From NCBI GenBank assembly GCA_040384645.1, contig JAZKIX010000037.1, positions 1 to 37,083 of the forward strand: 37,083 bases of DNA, given 5' to 3'. Positions 16,756 through 25,559 of the stretch are shown here, one piece after another. The stretch's first letter is position 1. Each line of letters starts with the position of its first letter. The notes beneath the pieces are model-generated. The model was not told the origin of the DNA. It saw only the letters and a list, made by a program, of their open reading frames with translations, and did no database searches. This stretch comes from JAZKIX01 sp040384645 (lineage in GTDB: Bacteria > Pseudomonadota > Gammaproteobacteria > Burkholderiales > Burkholderiaceae_D). A program made the translations under genes and the position numbers.

Positions 16756-18749
16756 TTAACGATGTTGCGCATCTGATATCGCGCCTTGTCGCAGCAAGTC
16801 GTCGAAATCCTTGGCGTTTAATGGCACCGAGAACAGATAGCCCTGCGCATAGTCGCAACCGGCCTGGCGCAACAGGTCGCGTTGGGTGGCAGTTTCTACG
16901 CCTTCGGCGATGACTTTCAAATTGAGTTTATGTGCCATCACGATAATGGCTTCGCACAGTGCCAGATTGTCGTCGTTTTCTTCCAGGTTGGTGACGAAGG
17001 ATTGATCGATTTTCAGATAATCGATGTCGAACTTGCGTAGATACGCCAGCGAGGAATAACCGGTGCCGAAATCGTCCAACGAGACCTGAATCCCGGCATC
17101 GCGAAACGATAGCAATTGATTCAAGATCGAGGTGCTGGCGTCCAGCAATACGCCTTCAGTAATTTCAACCGAGATTTCTGCGCAGATGTTTTTTTCCGGC
17201 AGACGCGATTTTTTTAAGTAGTCGAACCAGCGCACATAATTGTTGCCGTCTCTATGAAACTGGACGGGGGAAACGTTCACGCTCACTTGAAAGTCTGGGT
17301 CGCTCTTGCGCCAGCGTAGCGCTTGCCGCACCGCATCGTAAAAGATCCAGTCGCCAAGACCGATAATCATGCCGGTATGCTCGGCAATCGGAATAAATTC
17401 GGCAGGGTAAATCAAGCCGCGGGTCGGATGTTGCCAGCGTAATAGTGCTTCCGCCTTATGGATCACACCGGTATTGAGATCGACAATAGGCTGGTAGACG
17501 GCGCAAAACTGGTTGGATGCCAGCGCGACCCGCATCTCGTTGGTCAAGGCCATCCGCATCTGCGCTACTTCTTGCATCGATCGGGTGAAATAGCTAAGCC
17601 GGTTGCGGCCCATTTCTTTCGAGTTATACATCGCTTGGTCGGCATTTTTCAGCAAGTCGCCGACTGTCGTTGCGTCCTTTGGATAGACCGTGATGCCGAT
17701 GCTGGCGGAGATATAGGCAATATCGTTACCGAGTTTGAAAGGCTCGGCCAATTTCATCAAGATATTTTGCGCCACGTTGGTCACGCTGCCGACATCTTCA
17801 AGCTGACCCAGTATGACGGTGAATTCGTCGCCGCCGAGCCTGGCCACGGTATCGGACTGACGCACGCAGAGCAACAGTCGCTGTCCTACTTGCCGTAACA
17901 GCTGGTCGCCGACATCGTGACCCAGAGTGTCGTTAATTTCTTTNNNNNNNNNNGATCGATAAATAGCAACGCCAACGGCAAGCGGGCGCGCTGCGACTTT
18001 TTAATTTCAAGGTCAAGCCGGTCTTGAAACACACTACGATTGGGCAATCCGGTCAGGCGGTCAAAATTGAGTTCCCGCAAAACCTGCTCGATCTGCCGCC
18101 GTTCATTCACTTCAGAATTGAGCGAACAGGCCTTTTGCTGGAGCGTGGCGATGGTGCGTTGCAGGTCGTCGATGCTGGCTGAAACGTTATAACTTTCCGC
18201 TGGAATGACACTCGAATGCAGCAGGCAAACAGAATGAAATGCCTTAGCATCTTCAGCCCATGCAAATGCGCTCATTGGATAGCCGCATAGCAATGAAAAT
18301 GGCATACGTTTTTGCAGCATGTTGAAGCAGTTTTCTACATGCAAGGCAGCGTCGTGCTTGCCGTGAGAATTGAGTCGATTAGACTCTTCACCACACAAGA
18401 TGGCGACCATTTCGCCAAATACATGAACCTCGCCTTTATGGCCGATGCCGGCGCGTTTGATAACACCGCCGATCGTACGCGAAAACAGGTCTTCGTCAGG
18501 CACACCATTAAACATGAACAGGGGCAGCATGTCATTTGCTTCGAGCGCAATGTATTTTCCGTTGAGGTCGGGCGCTTCGTGTGTCAGCAAACCTTGTTGC
18601 CACAAGATGTCTTCCAACGCCTGACGGTGGGTTTTGGTGGCGATAACAATGCCTTTATTGCCGGCCGAGAGGGCGGAACCAATGTAATCGGACAATCCCT
18701 GGATCAGGAAATCGTCGTTTTCATAGAACTGTACGATATGCTCATTCAT
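16756..18749 (-). CDS. MEDS-GGDEF-EAL cyclic-di-GMP protein (crosses an assembly gap)
   Basis: About 660 residues. The N-terminal ~160 residues (MNEHIVQFYENDDFLIQGL...IVIATKTHR...CGYPMSAFAW) are a MEDS/DcmR-type sensory domain. A coiled linker (~185-230) leads to a GGDEF domain (FDRLTGLPNRSVFQDRL; RLGGDEFTVIL) with an RQSD inhibitory I-site five residues before GGDEF. A complete EAL domain follows (AEALLRWQHPTRG, VSVNVSPVQF, EITEG, LDDFGTGYSSL, DQSFV, IAEGVET). Both active sites look intact, so synthesis and hydrolysis of c-di-GMP are possible. GGAGG six bases upstream supports ATG 18749. The 10-N gap at 17944-17953 falls where the family reads LFIDxDxFK: about 11 missing bases would restore the frame. 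It lies downstream of, and co-directional with, the PAS-GGDEF-EAL gene. Confidence 0.9.
17944..17953. other. Assembly gap (10 N) in the GGDEF domain
   Basis: Reading the minus strand, FID before and KEINDTLGHDVGDQ after imply about four missing residues, i.e. 11 bases rather than 10. Confidence 0.85.
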
Positions 18750-18965
18750 TAACATCCTCCGAATGGCCGCGGTGAGAATTGGCAGGGAGTTATTTGCAGC
18801 ACGAGCGACGGCCATAGAGTGGACGCGTCGATTTCTACCATGCTTAGGTAGCCGCAAAACTCCGTACAAAAATTCGGATTTTCAAATACGACTATAGGAA
18901 TGATGGCTTAGTTCCAGCCATTTTTCTGCAAAAACCATTATTTTTAAGGTGTCTGTATCGCCGCC

Positions 18966-21878
18966 TCAGGCCGCGAGCGGGCGCGGTTTTCCTAGCCAAT
19001 ACCCTTGCGCGAAGTCGACGCCGATGGTTTCCAACTTTTGCAAGATGGCGCTATCGGTGACGAATTCGGCGATAGTCCTGCGCCCCATCATGTGACTGAT
19101 GTCGTTGGTGAAACGCACCATTTCGTAATCGATTTTGCTCGACGACATCATCTGGACGAAGGAGCCATCGATCTTGATGAAATCCACCGGCAATTGTTTT
19201 AAATAAGAAAACGAAGTCATACCGGTGCCAAAATCGTCGAGTGAAAAACGGCAGCCGCGCTCGGCGAGTGCATCGATGAAGGCGATGGTTTTTTGCATGT
19301 TTGCGATTGCGCCACTCTCGGTAATTTCAAAACAAAGTTTTTCTGCCGGTACACTGGTTTCTTCAATCAGGTCGGCGGCATATTTATGAAATGTACTATC
19401 GGCCAAGCTGCGCCGCGACAGGTTGATACTGCACATTTGCAAGTCGCAGACATCGGCCGGATTTTGTTCCAGCCATTCCAGGCTCTTTTTCAAGACCCAG
19501 CGGTCGATTGCGGGCATAACGTCGTAACGTTCTGCCGAGGGTAAAAATTTTCCTGGCCGGATTGGGGCGCCGCTGCCATTTTTCAGGCGTAGCAAAATTT
19601 CCAAATGGGTACCTGAATCCTGCGCGCCGATAGGGACGATCGGTTGACAATACAGTAGTAGTTGCTCGTTCTGGAACGCTTCGCTTAAACGCGTCACCCA
19701 ATGCATATCGTTATGGCGCTGCGCCAGGTCGTAGTCGNNNNNNNNNNCGTTGTTCTTGTGGATATAGACCCGGTTGCGCCCGTTTTCCTTGGCGATATAA
19801 CAGGCGTGGTCGGCTTGGCGCAGCGCGTGTTCGACGCTGGAGATGCCTTCGTCGATAGGGATCAGGCCGATGCTCACGCCGAGTTGAAATAGGCGACCCT
19901 TGCAGGCGTATTGAAAATTGCGCGTGGCATCGAGAATCTTTTGCGCCACGATAATGGCCTCTGTCACGGAGCAGTGCTCGACGATCAGGGCAAACTCATC
20001 GCCGCCGATTCTGGCCAGCGTGTCGCGCTCGCGCACGTGCACCCGATACACTTGCGCCAGTTGCTTTAACAGGTCGTCACCGGCGCTGTGGCCGCATGTA
20101 TCGTTGACGATTTTAAATTGATCCAGATCCATGTAAAGCAGGGCTGCGTTACTGCCGTTTTCTGCATGGGAATGCTCAAGCGTGCGGCGCAACTTGCTTT
20201 CAAATTCGCGGCGGTTGACCAAGCCAGTTAAGGCATCGTGGCTGGCCTCAAAGCTGAGCCGGCGCATCAGGCGCTGTGAATCGGTGACATCATGAAACAC
20301 CAATACCGTGCCGACGATGCCGTCCTTGTCCAATAGGATTGGGGCCGCTGCATTTTCGATCGAATGACGGTTGCCCATTTTGTTGATCAGCACTTCTTGC
20401 TGGTGGGCATAGATCACCCGTTGCTGTTGCAGGCATTGGTTGACCATATCCAAAATAGGCATTTGCTTTGGGCCATTTTCTTGGAAGTGTACGACGTCGC
20501 CAATTGAGCGTCCCAGCGCCTGCCCATTGCGCCAGCCGGTCAAATTTTCAGCCGCCATATTGATCGATGTGACCATGCCGCTCAGATCGGTGGTGATGAC
20601 GCCGTCGGTGATCGCCGCCAGTGTCACTTGCGCCCGTTCTTTTTCGCGTGCAATCGACAACTGTGCCTCTTTTAATGTGCTGATGTCATGCAACACCGCC
20701 ACCGCGATGCGTGCCACGCCGTCTGCATCGAATATGGGGGCCGAGGTCACAGAATAATGCAATACCGCATCTCTATCGGGACGCTGGTACAACAACTCTT
20801 CGCTGCGCGCGATTTCCAGATTGGCCAGTGAGCGTGCCAGCGGCAGCTCGTCGACCTTGATACGCCGTCCTGCCGCATTGGTGACGCGATATCGTTCGTA
20901 GTCGCTCACACTATTGACCGGCCCCTGTACCGGGCCCATCATTTCATCGGCCAGGCGATTTTGATACGTTATTTTGCCGGTCGGCGCTTCCGCCAAAATG
21001 ACGCCGGACGGCATTTGCTCAAGGATGTTTGAAAAGCGGGTGCGCTCCTGCTGTAATTGCTGGAATAGTTGTTCACGGTCTTCCTCGGCAGTTTTTAAGG
21101 AGTGGATATTGACCGCGACTCCCATCAGGATGATGGCCGCTTGGTCTGGCTGGCGAAGCCAGTCGGCCCGGACATAGAACCAATGACAATCGCCATTGCG
21201 ATGGCTGAACCGGATTTGAGATTCAAATTGCGATTGTGGAACGCGATCTCGCACTTTAATTAACTGTTCGCGAGTCGCCTGCTGATCCGCTGGATGAATC
21301 AGGCTAAGCCATTCATCGAAGCTGATCGTTGCTTCGTTTCTGTCATACCCCAGCAACTTATAAAAATGCGGCAATACCGTGACCTGATTGGATTCGATAT
21401 TCCACTGCCAGGTGCCGGAATCGGCCGCCATCAAGATGCGGTCGATTTCTTCCTTTTCCTTGACGCAGCTTTCTAATAATTTGTGCGACGTCAGATCTAG
21501 CGTTACTTTGGAAAAGCCGAGCAATTTATCGCCAGAGCGCAGTGCGGTAAGCGCAATATGCGCCCAGAACAAGCGGCCGTCCTTGCGCTTGCGCCAGTTT
21601 TCTTCCCTGAAAAAATTGTGTTCGGCAGCCTTGGCTAAATTATGCTCTGGCCAGCCGCGCGCCTGATCTTCGTCGGTATAAAGCATGGAAATTGGTTGCC
21701 CGATGGCTTCCTTTGCGGAGTAGCCTTTCATCTCTTCCGCACCCTTGTTCCACACGGTGATGATGCCGTTGGGATCAAGCAAAAAAATAGCGCATTCCCT
21801 GATGTCTTCCACCATCAGGCGAAACAGTCCCAGTTCTTCATTTTGCGGCAGCGCAGATCCCAGATATCGATGCGGCAT
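18966..21878 (-). CDS. PAS(x4)-GGDEF-EAL cyclic-di-GMP signalling protein (crosses a gap)
   Basis: About 970 residues. Four PAS regions are seen: ~18-135 (AIFLLDPNGIITVWNKGAEE), ~145-265 (GTWQWNIESNQVTVLPHFYK), ~282-405 and ~415-535 (DGVITTDLSGMVTSINMAAE). GGDEF follows (545-705) with DALTGLVNRREF, RIGGDEFAL (625-629) and an I-site RERD (616-619), so it is likely an active, product-inhibited cyclase. The EAL domain (~727-965) reads EILLRLK instead of EALLRW, LDDFGTGMTSF instead of DDFGTGYSS, and AEFVTD where AEGVET is usual; hydrolysis may be weakened or it may be a sensor. The gap at 19738-19747 lies between the domains and the frame stays open. No transmembrane segment: cytoplasmic. The start at 21878 is the first ATG; a better ribosome site is not obvious. 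Confidence 0.92.
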   Translation of the reverse strand: MPHRYLGSALPQNEELGLFRLMVEDIRECAIFLLDPNGIITVWNKGAEEMKGYSAKEAIGQPISMLYTDEDQARGWPEHNLAKAAEHNFFREENWRKRKDGRLFWAHIALTALRSGDKLLGFSKVTLDLTSHKLLESCVKEKEEIDRILMAADSGTWQWNIESNQVTVLPHFYKLLGYDRNEATISFDEWLSLIHPADQQATREQLIKVRDRVPQSQFESQIRFSHRNGDCHWFYVRADWLRQPDQAAIILMGVAVNIHSLKTAEEDREQLFQQLQQERTRFSNILEQMPSGVILAEAPTGKITYQNRLADEMMGPVQGPVNSVSDYERYRVTNAAGRRIKVDELPLARSLANLEIARSEELLYQRPDRDAVLHYSVTSAPIFDADGVARIAVAVLHDISTLKEAQLSIAREKERAQVTLAAITDGVITTDLSGMVTSINMAAENLTGWRNGQALGRSIGDVVHFQENGPKQMPILDMVNQCLQQQRVIYAHQQEVLINKMGNRHSIENAAAPILLDKDGIVGTVLVFHDVTDSQRLMRRLSFEASHDALTGLVNRREFESKLRRTLEHSHAENGSNAALLYMDLDQFKIVNDTCGHSAGDDLLKQLAQVYRVHVRERDTLARIGGDEFALIVEHCSVTEAIIVAQKILDATRNFQYACKGRLFQLGVSIGLIPIDEGISSVEHALRQADHACYIAKENGRNRVYIHKNNXXXXDYDLAQRHNDMHWVTRLSEAFQNEQLLLYCQPIVPIGAQDSGTHLEILLRLKNGSGAPIRPGKFLPSAERYDVMPAIDRWVLKKSLEWLEQNPADVCDLQMCSINLSRRSLADSTFHKYAADLIEETSVPAEKLCFEITESGAIANMQKTIAFIDALAERGCRFSLDDFGTGMTSFSYLKQLPVDFIKIDGSFVQMMSSSKIDYEMVRFTNDISHMMGRRTIAEFVTDSAILQKLETIGVDFAQGYWLGKPRPLAA
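19738..19747. other. Assembly gap (10 N) between GGDEF and EAL domains
   Basis: The reading frame is the same on both sides, so the true length is 1 modulo 3 (10 fits). Confidence 0.85.
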
Positions 21879-22125
21879 AGGTAAAAATCCTTGGCTGGCG
21901 TTGCCGGGACTTCGGTCGGGAAACTGATACCAAATTGTGTAGCAACGTGCATCAAATTGATTGCCCTTAAAACCCGCCCATCAATTCGGGCATGGTAATG
22001 AGGGAATGCCTGATCTATTTTTGAAACCCTGCATAACAGCGTTGTATCGCCATTTACGATAAAGACCAACTCGCTGATTGAGAGTTCCCAAAGCGATCAG
22101 TTATCTGCGGAAGGAGGAATAAGCA
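21879..22125. other. Upstream region of the PAS-GGDEF-EAL gene
   Basis: With copy E (22126-22209) and the stretch to 22348 this forms a 470-base gene-free region. I see no further gene; the promoter of the minus-strand gene should lie here but no good consensus match stands out. Confidence 0.4.
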
Positions 22126-22209
22126 TGAAATATACTGCCGGCAGTATTAAATTTGGCGCAACGAAATCGAGCGGATAGAGCATTATTTTGCCTTATACCC
22201 CCCTTATTT
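22126..22209 (+). repeat. Dispersed two-box element, copy E
   Basis: It holds a perfect 16-bp palindrome ATACTGCCGGCAGTAT (22131-22146) and ends TTATACCCCCCTTATTTC, a slightly diverged version of the right box. It lies between the PAS-GGDEF-EAL gene start and the 3' end of the deacetylase-like gene. Confidence 0.82.
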
Positions 22210-22348
22210 CGATTTAATCATCTAAAGATATTGGCATGGCTTTTAGGACGTCGCCATGCGTTCAGTATCTTGCGCGACAGGCACCACACCTGCCTTCGAT
22301 TCGCCCGGCATCGTACAAGACGCGATCGCCCGGCAAGTTCGGCCGATG

Positions 22349-23275
22349 TCAATCTATGCCTATCAGGGATTTGACATGCGCAGCGGCGCTAGAGGCCAAC
22401 GACGGCAGGTCGTAACCACCTTCCAGGCAGGACACGACGCGACCTTGCGCATACCGTTTGGCTACGTGCATTATTTGTTGTGTGACCCAGGCGTAATCGG
22501 CCTCCAGTAGCGCCAGATTGCCCATACGGTCGTCGCGGTGACCATCGAAGCCGGCGGACATGAAAATCATCTGCGGCTTGAACGCGTCCAGTGCCGGCAG
22601 CCAATAATCTTCCACCGCTGCACGCAATGCATCACCCTCGGCGCGCGCCGGCAGCCCGACATTGTGCATATTGTCACCGCGCGGATTGCTGCCGGAAAAT
22701 GGGTATAAATTTTTCCCAAAAATGGAGCACATCAGCACGCGCGCGTCGTCACACAGTATGTCTTCGCTGCCATTGCCGTGATGCACGTCGAAATCGATCA
22801 GCGCCACCCGCTGCAGTCCATGCACCTCAAGCGCGTGCCGGATTCCTACAACAACGTTATTGAAAAAGCAGAAGCCGCTTGCAGCCGCCTTCGCCGCATG
22901 ATGACCGGGCGGGCGGATATTGCAAAAAGCGGCCGGTGCCTGACCGTTTAACACTAAATCGGTCGCCAGTACCACCGCGCCGGCAGCACGCAAGGCTGCT
23001 GGATAGGAATGCCGGTTCATCGAGGTATCGGGATCAATCTGGACATGGCCGGATACCGGCGCTAGTGCTGCCAGTTCACGCACATAAGCGAGCTCATGGG
23101 CACGGGCCAATTGCTGTTCGGTCGCAAGCGGGGCAGCGTACGTCTGCATACGCTCGATCAGTCCCTTGTTCGATAACAGATCGTGAATCGCCGCAATCCG
23201 CTCGGGACATTCGGGGTGTTGCGCACCCATGTCATGCTGGATGCAATCAGGATGGGAGATATAGGCGGGCAACAT
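22349..23275 (-). CDS. Histone-deacetylase family protein (acetylpolyamine amidohydrolase-like)
   Basis: 308 residues. Zn-dependent amide hydrolase of the arginase/deacetylase fold, cytoplasmic. Motifs: HPECPERIAAIHDLL, RPPGHHA (the His-His pair), CFFNNVVVGIRHAL, DFDVHHGNG (zinc Asp and His), IFMSAGFDGHRDD (second zinc Asp), and CLEGGYDLPSLASS (active-site loop, though Tyr context must be checked). These support a catalytically competent enzyme; bacterial members act on acetylated polyamines, acetoin-related substrates or unknown amides. The ATG at 23275 is chosen: AGGA lies 7 bases upstream and the protein begins MLPAYISHPDC. An open frame extends 27 codons further up without a ribosome site. 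Confidence 0.9.
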   Translation of the reverse strand: MLPAYISHPDCIQHDMGAQHPECPERIAAIHDLLSNKGLIERMQTYAAPLATEQQLARAHELAYVRELAALAPVSGHVQIDPDTSMNRHSYPAALRAAGAVVLATDLVLNGQAPAAFCNIRPPGHHAAKAAASGFCFFNNVVVGIRHALEVHGLQRVALIDFDVHHGNGSEDILCDDARVLMCSIFGKNLYPFSGSNPRGDNMHNVGLPARAEGDALRAAVEDYWLPALDAFKPQMIFMSAGFDGHRDDRMGNLALLEADYAWVTQQIMHVAKRYAQGRVVSCLEGGYDLPSLASSAAAHVKSLIGID

Positions 23276-23403
23276 ACGATTCCTGTTTAAGTATCTTGAA
23301 ATAGAAGACTTTTTTGAGGAAAAATGCAGAACAAAAAAGACTGCAAACCACACCACAAAATTTTACAATTGCAAGAATCAAGGTGCCGCTATTCATGCCA
23401 AAT

Positions 23404-23880
23404 TTAATGGTGATGACCATGTTCGCCGTGGACATGGCCGTGCGCAATTTCTTCGCTGCTCGCCTCGCGTACCGCTGTCACCGTCAGGCTTAGGCGCAAT
23501 GCTTTGCCGGCCAGGGGATGGTTTCCGTCTAACAGAACTTGATCACCCTTGATTTTTATCACGGTAAAACTCTGCGCTTGCCCATTCTCGCTTTGGCCTT
23601 GAATATGGCCGCCGACCTTGACCCCAGGCGGAAACTGGCTTTTGGAAATGGTTTGCACCAGGCTTTCATCACGCAAGCCAAAGGCATCTTCGGCCTGCAG
23701 TTGTATCACGGTCTGGAAGCCCTTTTGCTGTCCCTCTAAGGCCAGCTCGACTTTGGGAAACGTATTGCCATAACCGCCGTGCAAATACACCATCGGTTCA
23801 TTGTTTTTTTCAAGCAAACGGCCAGTCGCGTCAGCAATCTTGTAGCTGAGGGTGACAGCAGTGTTTTTCTCAATTTTCAT
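23404..23880 (-). CDS. slyD: FKBP-type peptidyl-prolyl isomerase, SlyD-like
   Basis: 158 residues. SlyD proteins isomerise X-Pro bonds and act as chaperones, and their tails bind nickel. MKIEKNTAVTLSYKIADATG and the GGYGNTFPKVELALEGQQKG segment form the FKBP part; EDAFGLRDESLVQTISKSQF is the start of the insert-in-flap domain; HPLAGKALRLSLTVTAVREAS closes the FKBP fold. The C-terminus HGHVHGEHGHHH is a short His-rich metal-binding tail, much shorter than in E. coli SlyD. ATG 23880 follows AAAGGA at a good distance. It lies downstream of tRNA-Asn but is separated from it by a terminator, so transcription is independent. Confidence 0.9.
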   Translation of the reverse strand: MKIEKNTAVTLSYKIADATGRLLEKNNEPMVYLHGGYGNTFPKVELALEGQQKGFQTVIQLQAEDAFGLRDESLVQTISKSQFPPGVKVGGHIQGQSENGQAQSFTVIKIKGDQVLLDGNHPLAGKALRLSLTVTAVREASSEEIAHGHVHGEHGHHH

Positions 23881-23933
23881 GGCGTCCTTTGTGAAATGCA
23901 AGAGTGAAATACGAAAGGGAATGCGGAATAGAA

Positions 23934-23967
23934 AAAAGGGTTACAAGCCGAAGCGTGTAACCCTTTT
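23934..23967 (-). terminator. Intrinsic terminator of tRNA-Asn
   Basis: On the minus strand: AAAAGGGTTACA - loop - TGTAACCCTTTT followed by more T. A perfect 12-bp stem with a C(TTCG)G tetraloop core inside the 10-nt loop, 15 bases past the tRNA. Confidence 0.93.
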
Positions 23968-23982
23968 AATCTTACTAAATTC

Positions 23983-24058
23983 TGGCTCCCCGACCTGGAC
24001 TCGAACCAGGGACCTGCGGATTAACAGTCCGTCGCTCTACCAACTGAGCTATCAGGGA
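23983..24058 (-). tRNA. tRNA-Asn (anticodon GTT)
   Basis: 76 nt with an encoded CCA. The acceptor stem TCCCTGA pairs with TCGGGGA (one G-T wobble); the D-arm holds AGCTCAGTTGGTAGAGC; the anticodon loop reads CTGTTAA, giving GTT; the T-arm has GGTTCGAGTCC. It has its own promoter and terminator. Confidence 0.98.
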
Positions 24059-24069
24059 AAAGAGGCAAC

Positions 24070-24098
24070 ATTATAAACTTACTTCACAATGCTGTCAA
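24070..24098 (-). promoter_or_regulatory. Consensus sigma-70 promoter of tRNA-Asn
   Basis: Read on the minus strand: TTGACA (24098-24093), exactly 17 bases, TATAAT (24075-24070). Both boxes match the consensus perfectly. The tRNA 5' end begins 12 bases after the -10 box. Confidence 0.95.
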
Positions 24099-24163
24099 AA
24101 TTTTAGCGACTTGTTTGTCGTCTTCCGAATGTTTCTTTTGGATAAATCCGGAAGAACAAGATC

Positions 24164-25378
24164 TTAAAGGACTTTCGCAATTGCGTCAACGACGTACTGG
24201 ATATTTTTTGAATTTAAAGCGGCTACACAGATGCGTCCAGTGTCGACTGCATAGATCGAAAATTCATCGCGCAGGCGCTCGACCTGTACTTTTGTCAGGC
24301 CGGAATAAGAAAACATGCCGCACTGCTTATTAATGAATTCAAAATCATGCGCCGGCGCTTTTTCAGTGAGTTTTTGTACCAGCAATTGACGCATTTCGCG
24401 GATGCGTACGCGCATACCGGCCAGTTCTTCTTCCCACAATTGACGTAGTTCCGGTGTCGCCAAGGCAGTAGCAACGACTTGGCCGCCGTGAATTGGGGGG
24501 TTGGAGTAGTTGGTGCGTACCACGCGTTTCAGTTGCGATAAAACGCGTGACGCTTCTTCTGCGCTGGCCGCGGCGATGCTGAGCGCGCCGACACGTTCGC
24601 CATACAGTGAAAATGATTTGGAAAATGAGTTGGACACAAATAATGCGCCGCCGGCTTCAGCGAAGCGGCGTACCACTTTGCCGTCAGCTTCGATGCCATC
24701 GCCAAAGCCTTGGTAAGCCATGTCGAGGAACGGAATCAGGCCGCGTTGGGTGACTGTTGCGATGACTTCGGTCCATTGCGCTTCGGACAGGTCGGCACCG
24801 GTCGGGTTGTGGCAGCAAGCGTGCAGCAGCACGATGGAGCCTTTGGGCATGGCATTGAGGGCGCCAATCATGCCGGCAAAATTAACGCCGTGGCTTGCGG
24901 CATCGTAGTACGGATATTGATTGACTACAAAGCCAGCTGATTCAAACAGGGCGCGATGATTTTCCCAGCTTGGATCGCTGATCCAGACTTGCGCATCGGG
25001 TGCGAAGCGTTTGAGGAAATCGGCCCCGATTTTCAATGCGCCGGTGCCGCCGATGGCTTGCACGGTTACGGCACGCTTTTCTTGCACGACGGGGCTGTCG
25101 GCGCCAAAAACCAGTTCCTGCACTGCCTTGTCGTAAGCGGCCAAGCCGTCGATCGGCAGGTAAGTGCGCGGCGCCAGTTTTTCCATCAATTGCGCTTCGG
25201 CAGTACGCACACACGCCAGCAACGGTACCTTGCCATTGTCGTCATAATAAACGCCGACGCCGAGATTGATTTTGGCTGGATTTTTATCGGCATTGAAAGC
25301 CTCGCTGATGCCCAGGATCGGGTCGCGCGGCGCCATTTCAACGGTGGTAAACAGGGATGCTGGAAGAGGTGCGTTCAT
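24164..25378 (-). CDS. tyrB: Aspartate/aromatic-amino-acid aminotransferase (class I)
   Basis: 404 residues. PLP enzyme swapping the amino group between aspartate or aromatic amino acids and 2-oxoglutarate, in the cytoplasm. The opening VEMAPRDPILGISEAFNADK and INLGVGVYYDDNGKVPLL are typical of the AspC/TyrB subgroup. HACCHNPTGADLS carries the Asn of the PLP site, and VSNSFSKSFSLYGERVG the Schiff-base Lys and phosphate-binding Arg. GMFSYSGL and the final RICVAALN (Arg for the substrate carboxylate) are present. ATG 25378 is chosen because homology begins at MNAPLPASLF; the open frame extends 49 codons upstream into the uvrB promoter region. AspC versus TyrB specificity is not decidable here. 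It is divergent from uvrB. Confidence 0.92.
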   Translation of the reverse strand: MNAPLPASLFTTVEMAPRDPILGISEAFNADKNPAKINLGVGVYYDDNGKVPLLACVRTAEAQLMEKLAPRTYLPIDGLAAYDKAVQELVFGADSPVVQEKRAVTVQAIGGTGALKIGADFLKRFAPDAQVWISDPSWENHRALFESAGFVVNQYPYYDAASHGVNFAGMIGALNAMPKGSIVLLHACCHNPTGADLSEAQWTEVIATVTQRGLIPFLDMAYQGFGDGIEADGKVVRRFAEAGGALFVSNSFSKSFSLYGERVGALSIAAASAEEASRVLSQLKRVVRTNYSNPPIHGGQVVATALATPELRQLWEEELAGMRVRIREMRQLLVQKLTEKAPAHDFEFINKQCGMFSYSGLTKVQVERLRDEFSIYAVDTGRICVAALNSKNIQYVVDAIAKVL

Positions 25379-25559
25379 CGTGATAAGATCAAAAGTTGAC
25401 TGAAAAAAGGGTGGGATGCGGCTTTGAAATGGCTGAAATGCGAACCCAAATATTGTAAAGCCGTTGCAAAAGCGTGTCTCATTTAGCATCAGCGCAGCGC
25501 CCAGGCAGCGGGCAAAAGGCTGCATTACAGCCGGTTATTTTAGCAAAGGTCTGATCCAG

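Noticed and set aside
16637..16858. Minus-strand frame of 73 codons overlapping the end of the MEDS-GGDEF-EAL gene
   Set aside because: Most of it lies inside the EAL coding sequence in another frame and no ribosome site precedes it.
22153..22374. Plus-strand frame across copy E
   Set aside because: It overlaps a repeat and the deacetylase gene end, with no recognisable product.
25440..25559. LexA (SOS) box upstream of uvrB
   Set aside because: No CTGT-N8-ACAG-type site is present; CTGCATTACAG near 25529 has the wrong spacing.
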